Assembly (NCBI RefSeq): GCF_000733725.1
Contig: NZ_JMQM01000002.1
Coordinates: 372,001-436,000 of the forward strand
Length of the DNA stretch: 64,000 nt
Direction of reading: 5' to 3'
DNA from: Nitratireductor basaltis
GTDB lineage: Bacteria > Pseudomonadota > Alphaproteobacteria > Rhizobiales > Rhizobiaceae
Part shown: positions 50,678-59,149 of the stretch, piece by piece
Layout: the number at the start of each line of letters is the position of its first letter
How positions within the stretch are numbered: the stretch's first letter is position 1
The notes under the pieces: model-generated
Database searches by the model: none
Seen by the model: only the letters and a program-made list of their open reading frames with translations
What the model was told of the DNA's origin: nothing
Translations under genes and position numbers: made by a program

Positions 50678-51502
50678 CTACATCTGTTCCTTCTGCGCGC
50701 CTGAGCCCTTGCGCGCCTTGCCGAGTGATGGCTCCTGACCCTGCGGTTCGGGCTTTTCCCTGACCGAGAATTCCGCCTTGCCGTCGAGCGAGGGACCTTC
50801 GGTCCAGCGGCCCTTTGGCGCTTCCTTGTCGAGCAGCGTGTTGAGGAAGTAGTAGGAATGCTCGGTTGCCTCGTGATCTTCCGGAGTGGAGTTCGGGATC
50901 GGCAGCGATTTCTCCAGGCCGCCAAGTTCCTCGATCACGGCAAGCCACTGCTGCTGGTGCATCGTGTCGCGTGCGATCAGGAAGGACAGCATGTCCTTCA
51001 TGCCGCCATCGTCCGTCATGTTGTAGAGACGCGACGCAAGAACGCGCCCGCCTGCCTCGGCGGTGGCATTGGCCAGCATGTCGGCGCCGATATTGCCGGT
51101 CGCATAGATGTGGCTCATGTCGAAAGGCACGCCATTGGAATTGACCGGCATGGCCGAAAGGCCCGAAGACAGGATGTGGCGCGGATTCATTCCGCCCAGG
51201 ATGGCATTGACCACCGGGTCTTTCGCGGCTTCCTCCTGCATGGACAGGGGCGCCCCCTCAAGGTTCAGCGCCACGGCATGTCCGAGAAATTCGATATGGG
51301 ACAGTTCCTCGGTTGCGGTCGCAATCAGCAGGTCGCGATATTTGTCATCGCCGCGTGCGCCCATGGCCTGAAAGAAATACTGCATCGCCACGCGGATTTC
51401 GCCTTCGACACCGCCAATGGCTTGCTGAAGCATTTTCGCAAAAACGGGATTGGGCTTGTCAACGCGCACTTCGTATTGAAGCTTTGAGGAGTGATGAAAC
51501 AT
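50678..51502 (-). CDS. Manganese catalase (non-haem)
   Basis: A 274-aa di-manganese catalase that converts hydrogen peroxide to water and oxygen. All expected metal ligands are present: E35 (GVEGEIRVAM), E66 and H69 (TEELSHIEFLGHA), E149 (NATAEAGGRVLASRLY), and H182 (ARDTMHQQQWL). The C-terminal third is a variable, Lys/Glu-rich tail. It lies alone on the minus strand between the trmD group and rplS. Manganese catalases are patchy in alphaproteobacteria, so this looks like an accessory gene. Confidence 0.92.
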   Translation of the reverse strand: MFHHSSKLQYEVRVDKPNPVFAKMLQQAIGGVEGEIRVAMQYFFQAMGARGDDKYRDLLIATATEELSHIEFLGHAVALNLEGAPLSMQEEAAKDPVVNAILGGMNPRHILSSGLSAMPVNSNGVPFDMSHIYATGNIGADMLANATAEAGGRVLASRLYNMTDDGGMKDMLSFLIARDTMHQQQWLAVIEELGGLEKSLPIPNSTPEDHEATEHSYYFLNTLLDKEAPKGRWTEGPSLDGKAEFSVREKPEPQGQEPSLGKARKGSGAQKEQM

Positions 51503-51806
51503 AAGTTTGGTCCCTTCAATTGTCTTGGTGACCGGAAACCAACAATGGCTGCAGCCACGATGTTCCGGAAAAAGTGAGCGGTGGGGTCATGTTTTTGCGA
51601 CTGTGGCCGGTCCCGATTGCAGTTGATTTCCGGGTCCCGTTGCGTTATGTGCGCGTACCGCTGCCATGGGAGGTCCATGGCCGTGACCAATCAATGAAGG
51701 TGAATTCGCTCCTGCTTCGTTCGAAAGAACGGACACTCCTCAGGCGGTCAGAGACTGTCGGCGAGATGAGCGCTCTGGCACTTCGCAAAGAACAAGAGGT
51801 GTGACG
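51503..51806. other. Intergenic region upstream of rplS and the manganese catalase gene
   Basis: About 304 nt. An open plus-strand frame (51574-51804) is not protein-like and is not called. TTGATT (51623-51628), 17 nt, TATGTG (51646-51651) is a possible promoter for rplS. AGAGGT directly precedes the rplS start. The leader might hold an L19 autoregulatory site, but I see no specific structure. Confidence 0.4.
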
Positions 51807-52325
51807 ATGGACCTTATCCGTCAGCTTGAGGCCGAGCAGGCCGAGAAGATTGCTGCACAGCGCCAGCTTCCCGAATTTTCCGCAGGCGACACTGTTCGCG
51901 TGCAGGTTCGCGTGACCGAAGGTACGCGTACCCGCGTACAGGCCTTCGAAGGCGTCTGCATTGCCCGTTCCGGCTCCGGCTTCCAGGAGAACTTCACGGT
52001 TCGCAAGATCTCCTATGGTGAAGGCGTTGAGCGCGTGTTCCCCGTCTACTCCCCGCTGGTCGAGGGCGTGGAAGTGGTCCGCCGCGGTAAGGTTCGCCGC
52101 GCGAAGCTCTACTATCTGCGTGACCGTCGCGGCAAGTCCGCCCGTATCACCGAGAATACCGGCGTTCGCGCCCGCAAGCTCAATGATGCCGAACGTCAGG
52201 CCGTTGCCGACGAGAAGGCTCGCATCGAGGCCGAGAAGGTCGCAGCTGCAGAGGCTCTCGCACAGCAGAAGGCCGCAGAGGAAGCAGCACAGAACGAGGC
52301 TGCAAACAACGAGAACCAGGGCTAA
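51807..52325 (+). CDS. rplS: 50S ribosomal protein L19
   Basis: A 172-aa L19 at the 30S-50S interface. The core is clear: [56 protein letters not shown]. After residue 125 comes a long Ala/Glu/Gln-rich helical tail, common in alphaproteobacterial L19. I chose ATG 51807; an in-frame GTG two codons earlier is less likely. It is separated from trmD by the GFA and catalase genes, unlike the usual trmD-rplS order. Confidence 0.96.
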   Translation: MDLIRQLEAEQAEKIAAQRQLPEFSAGDTVRVQVRVTEGTRTRVQAFEGVCIARSGSGFQENFTVRKISYGEGVERVFPVYSPLVEGVEVVRRGKVRRAKLYYLRDRRGKSARITENTGVRARKLNDAERQAVADEKARIEAEKVAAAEALAQQKAAEEAAQNEAANNENQG

Positions 52326-52382
52326 GCCACGGGTTTTCTCTGAAGGGAGCAGATCCGCTCCTGTCAGATGAGCAGAATATCG

Positions 52383-52412
52383 AAATGGCCGGTGCGATTG
52401 CGCCGGCCATTT
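52383..52412 (+). terminator. Candidate terminator after rplS
   Basis: AAATGGCCGG, loop TGCGATTGCG, CCGGCCATTT: a 10-bp perfect stem about 57 nt past the rplS stop. The T-run is short, so termination may be partial. Confidence 0.55.
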
Positions 52413-52463
52413 GCGTTTCGCGCCATGCCGGAACCAGCAAGCAGCATCATCCGTTTGTGCGGA

Positions 52464-52958
52464 ATGGATGCTCTGGTTCAAGAATTCGATTTCAAAACCG
52501 TCATTCCCGTGCAGATCATTGCGTTGCGCCTTGTCGCGGCTGTCATCATGGGCGGTTTCCTGGGCTTCGAGCGGGAACTGGCGGACCGGCCTGCCGGACT
52601 TCGCACGCATATGCTCGTCTGTCTGGCTTCGGCAGCATTTGCCATCATTGCGATTGAAATTGTGTCGATGCCTGTTTTTGGCGCCGATTCCGTGCGTAGC
52701 GATCCGATCCGTCTCGTTGAAGCCATCACGTCCGGCGTGGCCTTTCTTGCCGCCGGTTTCATCCTGTTCAAGGGTGGCGAGGTGAAGGGCCTGACCACCG
52801 GGGCCGGGATGTGGATTGCCGCTTCCACGGGCCTGGCGCTGGGGCTTGGCCTCTGGATCGTCGCACTTCTGGGATGTCTTCTTGGCGTGCTTGTTCTGGC
52901 CACAATGCGACGCTTCGAAACAAAGCTCGATCTCAAGGAGCCGCGCTCCGAAGAATAG
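52464..52958 (+). CDS. MgtC/SapB family membrane protein
   Basis: A 164-aa protein with four to five membrane helices and the family pattern IIALRLVAAVIMGGFLGFER followed by DRPAGLRTHMLVCLASAAF and ITSGVAFLAAGFILFKGGEV. MgtC proteins affect Mg2+ adaptation and F1F0 ATPase control in pathogens; this short form lacks the C-terminal regulatory domain of MgtC proper. ATG 52464 (MDALVQ) is one plausible start; other ATGs lie upstream in frame. It is about 140 nt after rplS. Confidence 0.82.
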   Translation: MDALVQEFDFKTVIPVQIIALRLVAAVIMGGFLGFERELADRPAGLRTHMLVCLASAAFAIIAIEIVSMPVFGADSVRSDPIRLVEAITSGVAFLAAGFILFKGGEVKGLTTGAGMWIAASTGLALGLGLWIVALLGCLLGVLVLATMRRFETKLDLKEPRSEE

Positions 52959-53006
52959 GGGCTCGCATAATTGCCGATCTCGCAAAAGCTTGGTAAAAGC
53001 GCGGTC

Positions 53007-53123
53007 ATGGAGCGAATGGACGGCACAAGCGCATATCAGATGATTGTCCTGCAGGATGCAAAACGCCTGCCGGGACGCTTCTATGCGCATCTGACCGGTG
53101 CGGTCAGCTGTCGACTTCGCTAG
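53007..53123 (+). CDS. Possible 38-aa ORF between mgtC-like and leuC
   Basis: ATG at 53007, ending at TAG 53123; it begins MERMDGTSAYQMIVLQDAKR. I see no family similarity and only a weak ribosome-binding site. The 237-nt gap before leuC otherwise holds nothing that I recognise. It may be a chance frame. Confidence 0.15.
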   Translation: MERMDGTSAYQMIVLQDAKRLPGRFYAHLTGAVSCRLR

Positions 53124-53195
53124 GCGGACCAGCCCGGGCGCTGCCATAGCAGCGCGTCAGCCATCAAATTCAAAGCTCCGCCCAGGAATAGTGAC

Positions 53196-54611
53196 ATGAC
53201 CAAACCACGCACCCTTTACGACAAGGTATTCGACGATCATCTGGTTGACAGCCAGGATGATGGCACGTGCCTGCTCTATATCGACCGCCATCTCGTTCAT
53301 GAAGTGACCAGCCCGCAGGCTTTCGAAGGACTGCGCATGGCAAGCCGCCCGGTGCGCCACCCGGAAAAGACGCTGGCTGTGGTCGACCACAATGTGCCCA
53401 CCTCGCCGGATCGCAAGTTCGGCATCAAGAACGAGGAAAGCCGCATTCAGGTCGAGGCGCTTGCCCGGAACGCATCGGAATTCGGTATCGAGTACTACAA
53501 CGAGGCCGATCAGCGGCAGGGTATCGTGCACATTGTCGGTCCGGAACAGGGCTTCACACTGCCGGGCATGACGATCGTGTGCGGTGACAGCCACACTTCC
53601 ACCCATGGCGCCTTCGGCGCGCTGGCCCATGGCATCGGCACCTCGGAGGTCGAGCATGTTCTGGCCACGCAGACGCTGATCCAGCGTCGCGCGAAGAACA
53701 TGCTCATCCAGGTGGATGGCAAGCTGCCGGAAGGCGTGACCGCGAAGGACATCATCCTCGCCATCATCGGCGAGATCGGTACGGCCGGCGGCACCGGTCA
53801 CGTGATGGAATATGCAGGCGAGGCCATCCGTGCGCTTTCCATGGAAGGCCGCATGACGGTCTGCAACATGTCCATCGAAGGCGGCGCGCGCGCAGGCATG
53901 ATCGCGCCTGACGAGACGACCTTCGAATATATCAAGGATCGCCCGCGCGCACCCAAGGGCAAGGCTTGGGACATGGCACGTGCCTATTGGGAGACGCTGA
54001 AGACCGACGAAGGTGCGCATTTCGACCGCGTGGTGAAACTGGACGCGGCCAATCTGCCGCCCATCGTCACCTGGGGTTCTTCACCTGAGGACGTGGTTTC
54101 CATCACCGGCGTCGTGCCCAACCCGGAAGACATTCCAGACGAGAACAAGCGTCAGTCCAAGCGCCGCGCGCTTGAATATATGGGCCTGACACCTGGCACC
54201 AAGATCACCGATATCGCGGTCGACCGCGTCTTCATCGGCTCGTGCACCAATGGTCGCATTGAGGATCTGCGCGAAGCAGCCAAGATCGCCGAAGGCCAGA
54301 AGGTGAAGGACGGTCTGGATGCCATGATCGTTCCGGGCTCCGGTCTGGTGAAGGCGCAGGCCGAGGCCGAAGGGCTCGACAAGATCTTCAAGGCTGCCGG
54401 TTTCGACTGGCGCGAACCGGGCTGCTCCATGTGCCTTGCCATGAATGACGACCGCCTGAAGCCGGGCGAGCGCTGCGCCTCGACCTCCAACCGTAATTTC
54501 GAGGGCCGTCAGGGCTTCAAGGGCCGCACGCATCTCGTATCGCCCGCCATGGCCGCGGCGGCAGCAATCGCCGGACGCTTCGTGGATATCCGAGAGTGGC
54601 CAAAGGTGTAA
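53196..54611 (+). CDS. leuC: 3-isopropylmalate dehydratase large subunit
   Basis: A 471-aa aconitase-type hydratase that isomerises isopropylmalate in leucine synthesis, needing LeuD as partner. The 4Fe-4S cysteines are in [19 protein letters not shown] and [14 protein letters not shown]. Conserved starts: [14 protein letters not shown] and [13 protein letters not shown]. leuD is not in the window; in this order the genes are often apart. A strong terminator follows. Confidence 0.97.
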   Translation: MTKPRTLYDKVFDDHLVDSQDDGTCLLYIDRHLVHEVTSPQAFEGLRMASRPVRHPEKTLAVVDHNVPTSPDRKFGIKNEESRIQVEALARNASEFGIEYYNEADQRQGIVHIVGPEQGFTLPGMTIVCGDSHTSTHGAFGALAHGIGTSEVEHVLATQTLIQRRAKNMLIQVDGKLPEGVTAKDIILAIIGEIGTAGGTGHVMEYAGEAIRALSMEGRMTVCNMSIEGGARAGMIAPDETTFEYIKDRPRAPKGKAWDMARAYWETLKTDEGAHFDRVVKLDAANLPPIVTWGSSPEDVVSITGVVPNPEDIPDENKRQSKRRALEYMGLTPGTKITDIAVDRVFIGSCTNGRIEDLREAAKIAEGQKVKDGLDAMIVPGSGLVKAQAEAEGLDKIFKAAGFDWREPGCSMCLAMNDDRLKPGERCASTSNRNFEGRQGFKGRTHLVSPAMAAAAAIAGRFVDIREWPKV

Positions 54612-54631
54612 GCTTCATCATCTGAAACAGG

Positions 54632-54659
54632 AAAAGGCGGCTTTCGGGCCGCCTTTTTT
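54632..54659 (+). terminator. Intrinsic terminator after leuC
   Basis: AAAAGGCGG, loop CTTTCGGG, CCGCCTTTTTT. It lies 20 nt past the leuC stop. Confidence 0.85.
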
Positions 54660-54678
54660 CGTTTGCGAAAGCTGATAA

Positions 54679-54981
54679 TCAGCGCCGTATGATCTCGTGG
54701 AATTCGTCGCGCTGGCCGGGCACGTCGACACTGACCACCAAGGCCAGTTCGCGCTTTTCGAACTCCTCGAACCACTCGTCCCATTCGACGATCTGGTTGC
54801 CGCCGATATGGTCCGCACCCTCGTCGGTATCCTGATAGGCATGTTGTCCGAAAGCGATGCGCAGAACCGGGCGTCCTTCGTCCATGCCCGGTGCGGGGTC
54901 GCTGATGACGGGCTTGCCCGCCCGTGCGGCTGCCCAGTCGCGGATCTCGTCGTGATCGGTAAGTGTTCTTGTCTCTGCCAT
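54679..54981 (-). CDS. Conserved hypothetical protein
   Basis: A 100-aa soluble acidic protein. Visible segments: TLTDHDEIRDWAAARAGKPV, PVLRIAFGQHAYQDTDEGAD, VEWDEWFEEFEKRELALVVS. The pattern looks like a small alpha/beta protein; I do not recognise a named family and assign no function. It converges on the leuC terminator. Confidence 0.6.
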   Translation of the reverse strand: MAETRTLTDHDEIRDWAAARAGKPVISDPAPGMDEGRPVLRIAFGQHAYQDTDEGADHIGGNQIVEWDEWFEEFEKRELALVVSVDVPGQRDEFHEIIRR

Positions 54982-55047
54982 CTGGGAAGCTCCTTTGTCT
55001 GCTTCCCAACGCGTCCAGCTTCCAGCGGTTCCCCTGAGAGCGCTACC

Positions 55048-55881
55048 CTAGCTGCGGGCGAGGCGCTGGGGCTTGGTCACCAGACCGTAGTCGCGCAGCT
55101 GGTCGGGCGAAAAATAGTAGAGGGCACGCGGTGGCGTATCGAGCGCGTGCAGCCAGAGCGCGGGATCGATGCCCATTTCGTCCAGATGGCGCGAAATGCG
55201 GGCCGTGGTCATCTGGGCGTCGGCCATGGCCTGTGCTGCAGAAATGATGTTGTCGGTTGCCGCATAGAACTGGTGCACGCCGATTGCAGCCTTTTCAGCA
55301 ATCTGACGATCTATTCCTCCGGCGAAGAACAGCGGGCAGGAAGAAGCGCAGATTGCACCTTCTTCCACGACGGTTGCGAGCTGGTATTCCCGAACCATGC
55401 GCGCCATGGCGATGGCATCATCCAGCGAGCCGCCGGGTGAATTGACGCTGATACGCGAGACATATTCTCCACGCGCTTCAAGCTCCGTGCGAAGGCGTTC
55501 GGCCGAGCCGGGGTCGATAGCGCCACTTGCGCGCAATATGCCTCCTGCTTCCAGAGCAAAGGTCATTGGCTGGCTCAATGTCTCCCGACCGCCCTCCACA
55601 TGCTGGCGCGGGTCATTGGGTTGCGCATCGGCAGAAGGCACAGCAGTCACGGCGGGCGGCAGCACGCGAAATTCGCGCGTCAGCTGCTGCCTGTTTTCGC
55701 CCCATAGACCGCCATTGCGGTCGACCATCTCGCGCAGATCCATGCCCAGAAGCGCGGCTGTTCCAAGCAGCACACCCACAAATGCCCAGCGCACCACCGC
55801 AGCTTCGTCAAAACGGCTGATATAGCGGATGAAGGCGTTGCGGCGCTTGGGCTGGAGGGTTGGATACAGGTTCTGACTCAT
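55048..55881 (-). CDS. Membrane-tethered ClpP-fold protein (COG3904-like)
   Basis: A 277-aa protein. Residues 1-30 are cytoplasmic, and a single membrane helix spans about 31-47 (RWAFVGVLLGTAALLGM). A linker follows, then a ClpP/crotonase-like domain from about residue 105. Features of the fold: SRISVNSPGGSLDDAIAMAR, then the likely nucleophile region GAICASSCPLFFAGG (Ser180 aligns with the ClpP serine) and a His in AIGVHQFYAA (His203). Protease activity is plausible but untested. It overlaps the upstream gene by 4 nt, so the two are coupled. Confidence 0.7.
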   Translation of the reverse strand: MSQNLYPTLQPKRRNAFIRYISRFDEAAVVRWAFVGVLLGTAALLGMDLREMVDRNGGLWGENRQQLTREFRVLPPAVTAVPSADAQPNDPRQHVEGGRETLSQPMTFALEAGGILRASGAIDPGSAERLRTELEARGEYVSRISVNSPGGSLDDAIAMARMVREYQLATVVEEGAICASSCPLFFAGGIDRQIAEKAAIGVHQFYAATDNIISAAQAMADAQMTTARISRHLDEMGIDPALWLHALDTPPRALYYFSPDQLRDYGLVTKPQRLARS

Positions 55882-57191
55882 GGCTCTTGCCGCTTGCGTT
55901 CATTGAGTGAAAGGGGAGTGACGTTCTGCCCGGGTGAGGGTTCCTCGACCGGGTTTTCGGGCCGTGCCTGCGGGGAGGCTTCTGGCTCGGACGCCCGGTC
56001 CTGTCGGGCAGTCAGCGCGCGCTGTACATCCAGCGACCGCAGCAGATCGGCTGCCGTGAGGCGTTCGGCATCGCTCATGACGGCCTCGTCACGACGAATG
56101 GAGGCGTAGACTACGCTCATGATGCCCACGAGCACGGCGGGCAGAAGGTCGATGGAAATTGCGCCAGCCCAGCTCGGGAGGAAGCTTGATGCATAGCGCA
56201 GCACGGCTTCGGCGGCTGACAGCGGCACGTAGCGCCGCTCGGCGACCTGCGGCTGCGCCATGATCTCTTCGGCGGCGATGCTGAGAGCCTTCGACTGCGC
56301 AGCGACGGATTCGCGGACGGTCGCCATCACCTGGTCCTGGCGTCCTGCAAGCTCGGCATTGCTGCCATCGGCGACGGGCGCAATGAACCCGGCGGAGAGG
56401 TCTGAGGCAGCGCGCGCAACGGAGGGGGCGATCGAGGTCTGCTCAAGCGACGCGATAACGCCGGCCAGCGCCACGGCCTCTTCGGCAAAGCGGTCCGAGC
56501 GTGGCTGCACAGGGCCGGGCGCAGAGACAAGGCCGCGCATCGTGGCCAGATGCTGCTGACCTTCCTCGAACAATGTCGAAACCGTGTCGCGGGAATTTAG
56601 GATGGTGGCGTGCAGCTCGTCCATCTGCGCCGACATTTGTGTGAGCAATTGCACCACGCTGCCGGAACCTGAGGTGCCGGTCAGGGCGCCGGACTGGCGC
56701 TCGTCGTCGGCAAGTCTGGCGAAGCGGTCGGAAGCACGCTGGATGTCGGGCAGAAGCGAGAGGGCGCCAAGTGCGTTGCCATGCGCCTGGTCCAGATCGC
56801 CGGTGTAATCTTCAAGTGTCTCGGCCAGGTGCTGCTCGACCGCTGCCGAGCCTGCAAGAGCGGCGGCATTTAGCCAGGACGACATGGCGACAATCATCAG
56901 GCATCCAAGGACCATGACGCCCATGAGCACCAGTCGCGAAGCGGCATCGCGCATCTCCGGCACGAAGCGGATCAGGTAGCTCCAGAAGCCATAGATGCCG
57001 ACCGACACCGCTGCTGAATAGATAATGGCGGAGAAGAACACGAGCGTGGCCGAGCCGTCGAGCAGGCTGCGCACGCCCAGATAGGTGTAGACACCGCTGG
57101 CAAGCGCAAGCGTGGCCAGCACAAAGCGGGTCATCGGCTGTATCTGGTCGATCTGCGCGCGAAGATTTCGCGCTGCTGACGCATTGCTCAT
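55878..57191 (-). CDS. Multi-TM membrane protein of unknown function, coupled to the ClpP-fold gene
   Basis: A 437-aa protein. About three membrane helices lie at the N-terminus (FVLATLALASGVYTYLGV, VFFSAIIYSAAVSVGIYGFW, VLMGVMVLGCLMIVAMSSWL). A long helical, probably coiled-coil periplasmic region follows over about 110-340, then a last helix near AISIDLLPAVLVGIMSVVYA and a Pro/Glu-rich cytoplasmic tail. This layout resembles a sensor or scaffold. I know no named family. It overlaps the ClpP-fold gene by 4 nt, so the two may form one complex. Confidence 0.6.
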   Translation of the reverse strand: MSNASAARNLRAQIDQIQPMTRFVLATLALASGVYTYLGVRSLLDGSATLVFFSAIIYSAAVSVGIYGFWSYLIRFVPEMRDAASRLVLMGVMVLGCLMIVAMSSWLNAAALAGSAAVEQHLAETLEDYTGDLDQAHGNALGALSLLPDIQRASDRFARLADDERQSGALTGTSGSGSVVQLLTQMSAQMDELHATILNSRDTVSTLFEEGQQHLATMRGLVSAPGPVQPRSDRFAEEAVALAGVIASLEQTSIAPSVARAASDLSAGFIAPVADGSNAELAGRQDQVMATVRESVAAQSKALSIAAEEIMAQPQVAERRYVPLSAAEAVLRYASSFLPSWAGAISIDLLPAVLVGIMSVVYASIRRDEAVMSDAERLTAADLLRSLDVQRALTARQDRASEPEASPQARPENPVEEPSPGQNVTPLSLNERKRQEP

Positions 57192-57256
57192 TACTCGTTC
57201 CCAGCCTGCAGGTGGTGCAGGTATTCGAAATTGATCTTACCTATGCCGGCCGCAGA

Positions 57257-57619
57257 TCACGGGCAGTCGGCGCGCAGGACCGGCAAGGCATTGTCCGGCA
57301 GGCCGTACATGTAGGAGCGGCCCTTCACGAGCACGCCATAGGGGCAGCGCCGACGGTAGGACCGTTCCGTTGTTGAAGTATCGTCGAGGTAGACGACCTC
57401 CGGCTCCTCGGCCTGATCCGGTACGACCGCATCCAGGCGATGTCCCTCACCGACGATGATCCGCTTGAAGCCGGATGCGGCGTGGATGACGAGATTGCCG
57501 TAGCCGTCCGCGTAAACAAGAGCATCCGCGCGGTCGCCAGCCACACCAGAAGCGCTTGCCGTAAAGAATGCGGCCAGGGCAAGCGCACCGGCCGCGATCG
57601 TATTTCTGTTCCAAGGCAT
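57257..57619 (-). CDS. Small exported protein of unknown function
   Basis: A 120-aa protein with a signal peptide (TIAAGALALAAFFTASASGV). The mature part contains LVYADGYGNLVIHAASGFKR then RRRCPYGVLVKGRSYMYGLP. Two cysteines near the end may form a disulfide. It is upstream of the multi-TM gene on the same strand with a 65-nt gap. The start at 57619 (MPWNRNT) is chosen for the signal peptide; an ATG 4 codons earlier is possible. No function can be assigned. Confidence 0.6.
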   Translation of the reverse strand: MPWNRNTIAAGALALAAFFTASASGVAGDRADALVYADGYGNLVIHAASGFKRIIVGEGHRLDAVVPDQAEEPEVVYLDDTSTTERSYRRRCPYGVLVKGRSYMYGLPDNALPVLRADCP

Positions 57620-57785
57620 CGCGCACTCCATGTCTGTCGCGGCCTCCTCACAATTTAGATTAATGCTTTCTTAACTGTTGTCCATTGCGAGTGCGGCGAT
57701 CCCATGACGCAATTGACAGCTGTGGTTAATTTGACGAACTGTGCGCGGTGAGTGCTTCGCGGCGCAAAACCGACCAGGACTATTC

Positions 57786-58247
57786 ATGACTGACACGCCT
57801 CAGATCGATATCGGTCTCCTGCGGCTGAAGGATGCGCACAGTCTCGCGCCACTCCTTGCCGCTCATACACAATCGCTGAAACGGGGTGCGCCGCGGCGGC
57901 CCGACGAGTTTTATGCAGAGACGCTGCTGCAAGACCGCGTGGCGGAAGTTCTGGGCGCGCATCTCGACGGTGCGCTTGTGGGTTTTGCCGTTTTCTATGA
58001 CTTGCCGGACCCGCTTTCCGGTCTGCGCTACGGTTTGGCCGAGCATCTCTATGTGCATCACGACCATCGCGGCAAGGGCATCGCCAAGGCGCTGGTGGAC
58101 GTGCTCGGCGACAGTGCCGAGGAGCGCGGCTGGACACGGCTCGTGCTGAATGCTCCGCGCGGTTCGGTCGAAGGTCGCCGCCTCTACGAGAAGATCGCCG
58201 GCCCTGCCGACTGGACAAGCCACGTGGTGCGCTTCAATGGCAGCTAG
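57786..58247 (+). CDS. GNAT N-acetyltransferase
   Basis: A 153-aa GNAT enzyme. The acetyl-CoA site is in HHDHRGKGIAKALVDVLGDS, preceded by GLAEHLYVH. The N-terminal region IGLLRLKDAHSLAPLLAAHT matches the start of the fold. The substrate is unknown. I chose ATG 57786 (MTDTPQID). Its end overlaps the following lipoprotein gene by 11 nt. Confidence 0.8.
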   Translation: MTDTPQIDIGLLRLKDAHSLAPLLAAHTQSLKRGAPRRPDEFYAETLLQDRVAEVLGAHLDGALVGFAVFYDLPDPLSGLRYGLAEHLYVHHDHRGKGIAKALVDVLGDSAEERGWTRLVLNAPRGSVEGRRLYEKIAGPADWTSHVVRFNGS

Positions 58248-58593
58248 CTCCCGTTCCGGCTGGGGCCGGCGGGGGCGCAAGATCACAGGAAGCCTGATTT
58301 TGCTGACAGTCCTTTCGGGCTGTGCGGCAACCGGCAGTGAGCCGGGCGAATCAGGCTCCGGTCTGCGCTTGCCGGTGACATTCCACTGTGATGGCGGACG
58401 AAGCCTCACGATCTCGACATCCGATGTGGGCGGGATCAGGGTCTTGAGTCCGCGCGGGCAGGACGTGGTGCTTTTTCCCTCTCCGCCGGATCAGGATGTT
58501 CGTTTCCAGTCACCGCCTTACGCAATCAATGTCGATCCGGAAGAAGCCCTCTGGATCGTGACCGGAAAGCGTCCGCTTTCATGCAAACGATAG
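58237..58593 (+). CDS. Small lipoprotein of unknown function
   Basis: A 118-aa protein with a basic N-terminus (RSGWGRRGRKI), a hydrophobic stretch (TGSLILLTVL) and a lipobox ending in SGC, then a mature domain. The mature part reads PVTFHCDGGRSLTISTSDVG followed by VLFPSPPDQDVRFQSPPYAI, resembling the small MliC-like lipoprotein shape, but I cannot confirm that family. Starting at ATG 58237 it overlaps the GNAT stop by 11 nt. Confidence 0.6.
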   Translation: MAASSRSGWGRRGRKITGSLILLTVLSGCAATGSEPGESGSGLRLPVTFHCDGGRSLTISTSDVGGIRVLSPRGQDVVLFPSPPDQDVRFQSPPYAINVDPEEALWIVTGKRPLSCKR

Positions 58594-58607
58594 CGGCACC
58601 ATGCCCA

Positions 58608-58615
58608 AATCGATT
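58608..58615. promoter_or_regulatory. AATCGATT palindrome upstream of sdhC
   Basis: The same 8-nt palindrome as upstream of the aldolase gene (41506-41513), here 27 nt upstream of the predicted sdh promoter. A shared regulator is possible but not shown. Confidence 0.25.
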
Positions 58616-58641
58616 AAGGCGAAAGTTGGGTGTCTGCGGCT

Positions 58642-58669
58642 TTGACGCAGTGCAAAAAGCGCATTAGAA
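58642..58669 (+). promoter_or_regulatory. Candidate promoter for sdhCDAB
   Basis: TTGACG (58642-58647), 16-nt spacer, TTAGAA (58664-58669), about 70 nt before the sdhC start. The -10 is poor, so moderate support only. Confidence 0.4.
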
Positions 58670-58739
58670 AGCCACCTGCCGCGGATCTGCCCAACACTTC
58701 ATCAGTGTGAGGCTTGTTCCGCCAGATAACGGGGAAGCC

Positions 58740-59147
58740 ATGAGCAAGCCAACAGCCACCCACGCGAGGCCCCTCTCGCCACATCTTTCTGTCTATCGTT
58801 TCATTCCGACAATGGTCATGTCGATCCTGCACCGCATCACGGGGGCGGCGCTATATTTCGGTACGATCCTGCTGGTCATCTGGCTGGTCGCCGCAGCGTC
58901 CGGACCGGAAGCTTTCGAGACGGTGAACGGCATTTACGGATCCTGGTTCGGGCGGCTCATCCTGTTCGGCTACACCTGGGCGCTTCTTCATCACATGCTG
59001 GGCGGCATCCGCCACCTTATATGGGATACCGGTCACGGTCTTGAGAAGCAGACGGCGACCAAGTTCGCCTATGCGACCATCATCGGCTCGGTCACGCTGA
59101 CCGTGCTGATCTGGGTCGCCGGCTACGCGTTCGGTGGGGGAGCCTGA
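58740..59147 (+). CDS. sdhC: Succinate dehydrogenase cytochrome b556 subunit
   Basis: A 135-aa membrane anchor of complex II. Three helices; the quinone/haem region is SILHRITGAALYFGTILLVI and the haem-ligand His region is LLHHMLGGIRHLIWDTGHGL. The N-terminus RPLSPHLSVYR is typical. I chose ATG 58740 (MSKPTATH) with GGGGAAG upstream. It is first gene of sdhCDAB. Confidence 0.95.
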   Translation: MSKPTATHARPLSPHLSVYRFIPTMVMSILHRITGAALYFGTILLVIWLVAAASGPEAFETVNGIYGSWFGRLILFGYTWALLHHMLGGIRHLIWDTGHGLEKQTATKFAYATIIGSVTLTVLIWVAGYAFGGGA

Positions 59148-59149
59148 TC

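Noticed and set aside
51574-51804. A 76-codon plus-strand frame before rplS
   Set aside because: It has no family similarity and overlaps the likely promoter and leader of rplS. It probably is open by chance.
51645-53147. A 500-codon minus-strand frame across rplS and the mgtC-like gene
   Set aside because: It runs antisense through two well-supported genes and has a low-complexity Cys/Leu/Gly-rich translation.
53196-54611. Leader-peptide attenuation upstream of leuC
   Set aside because: The short frame at 53007-53123 has no run of leucine codons and no terminator/antiterminator pair was found before leuC.
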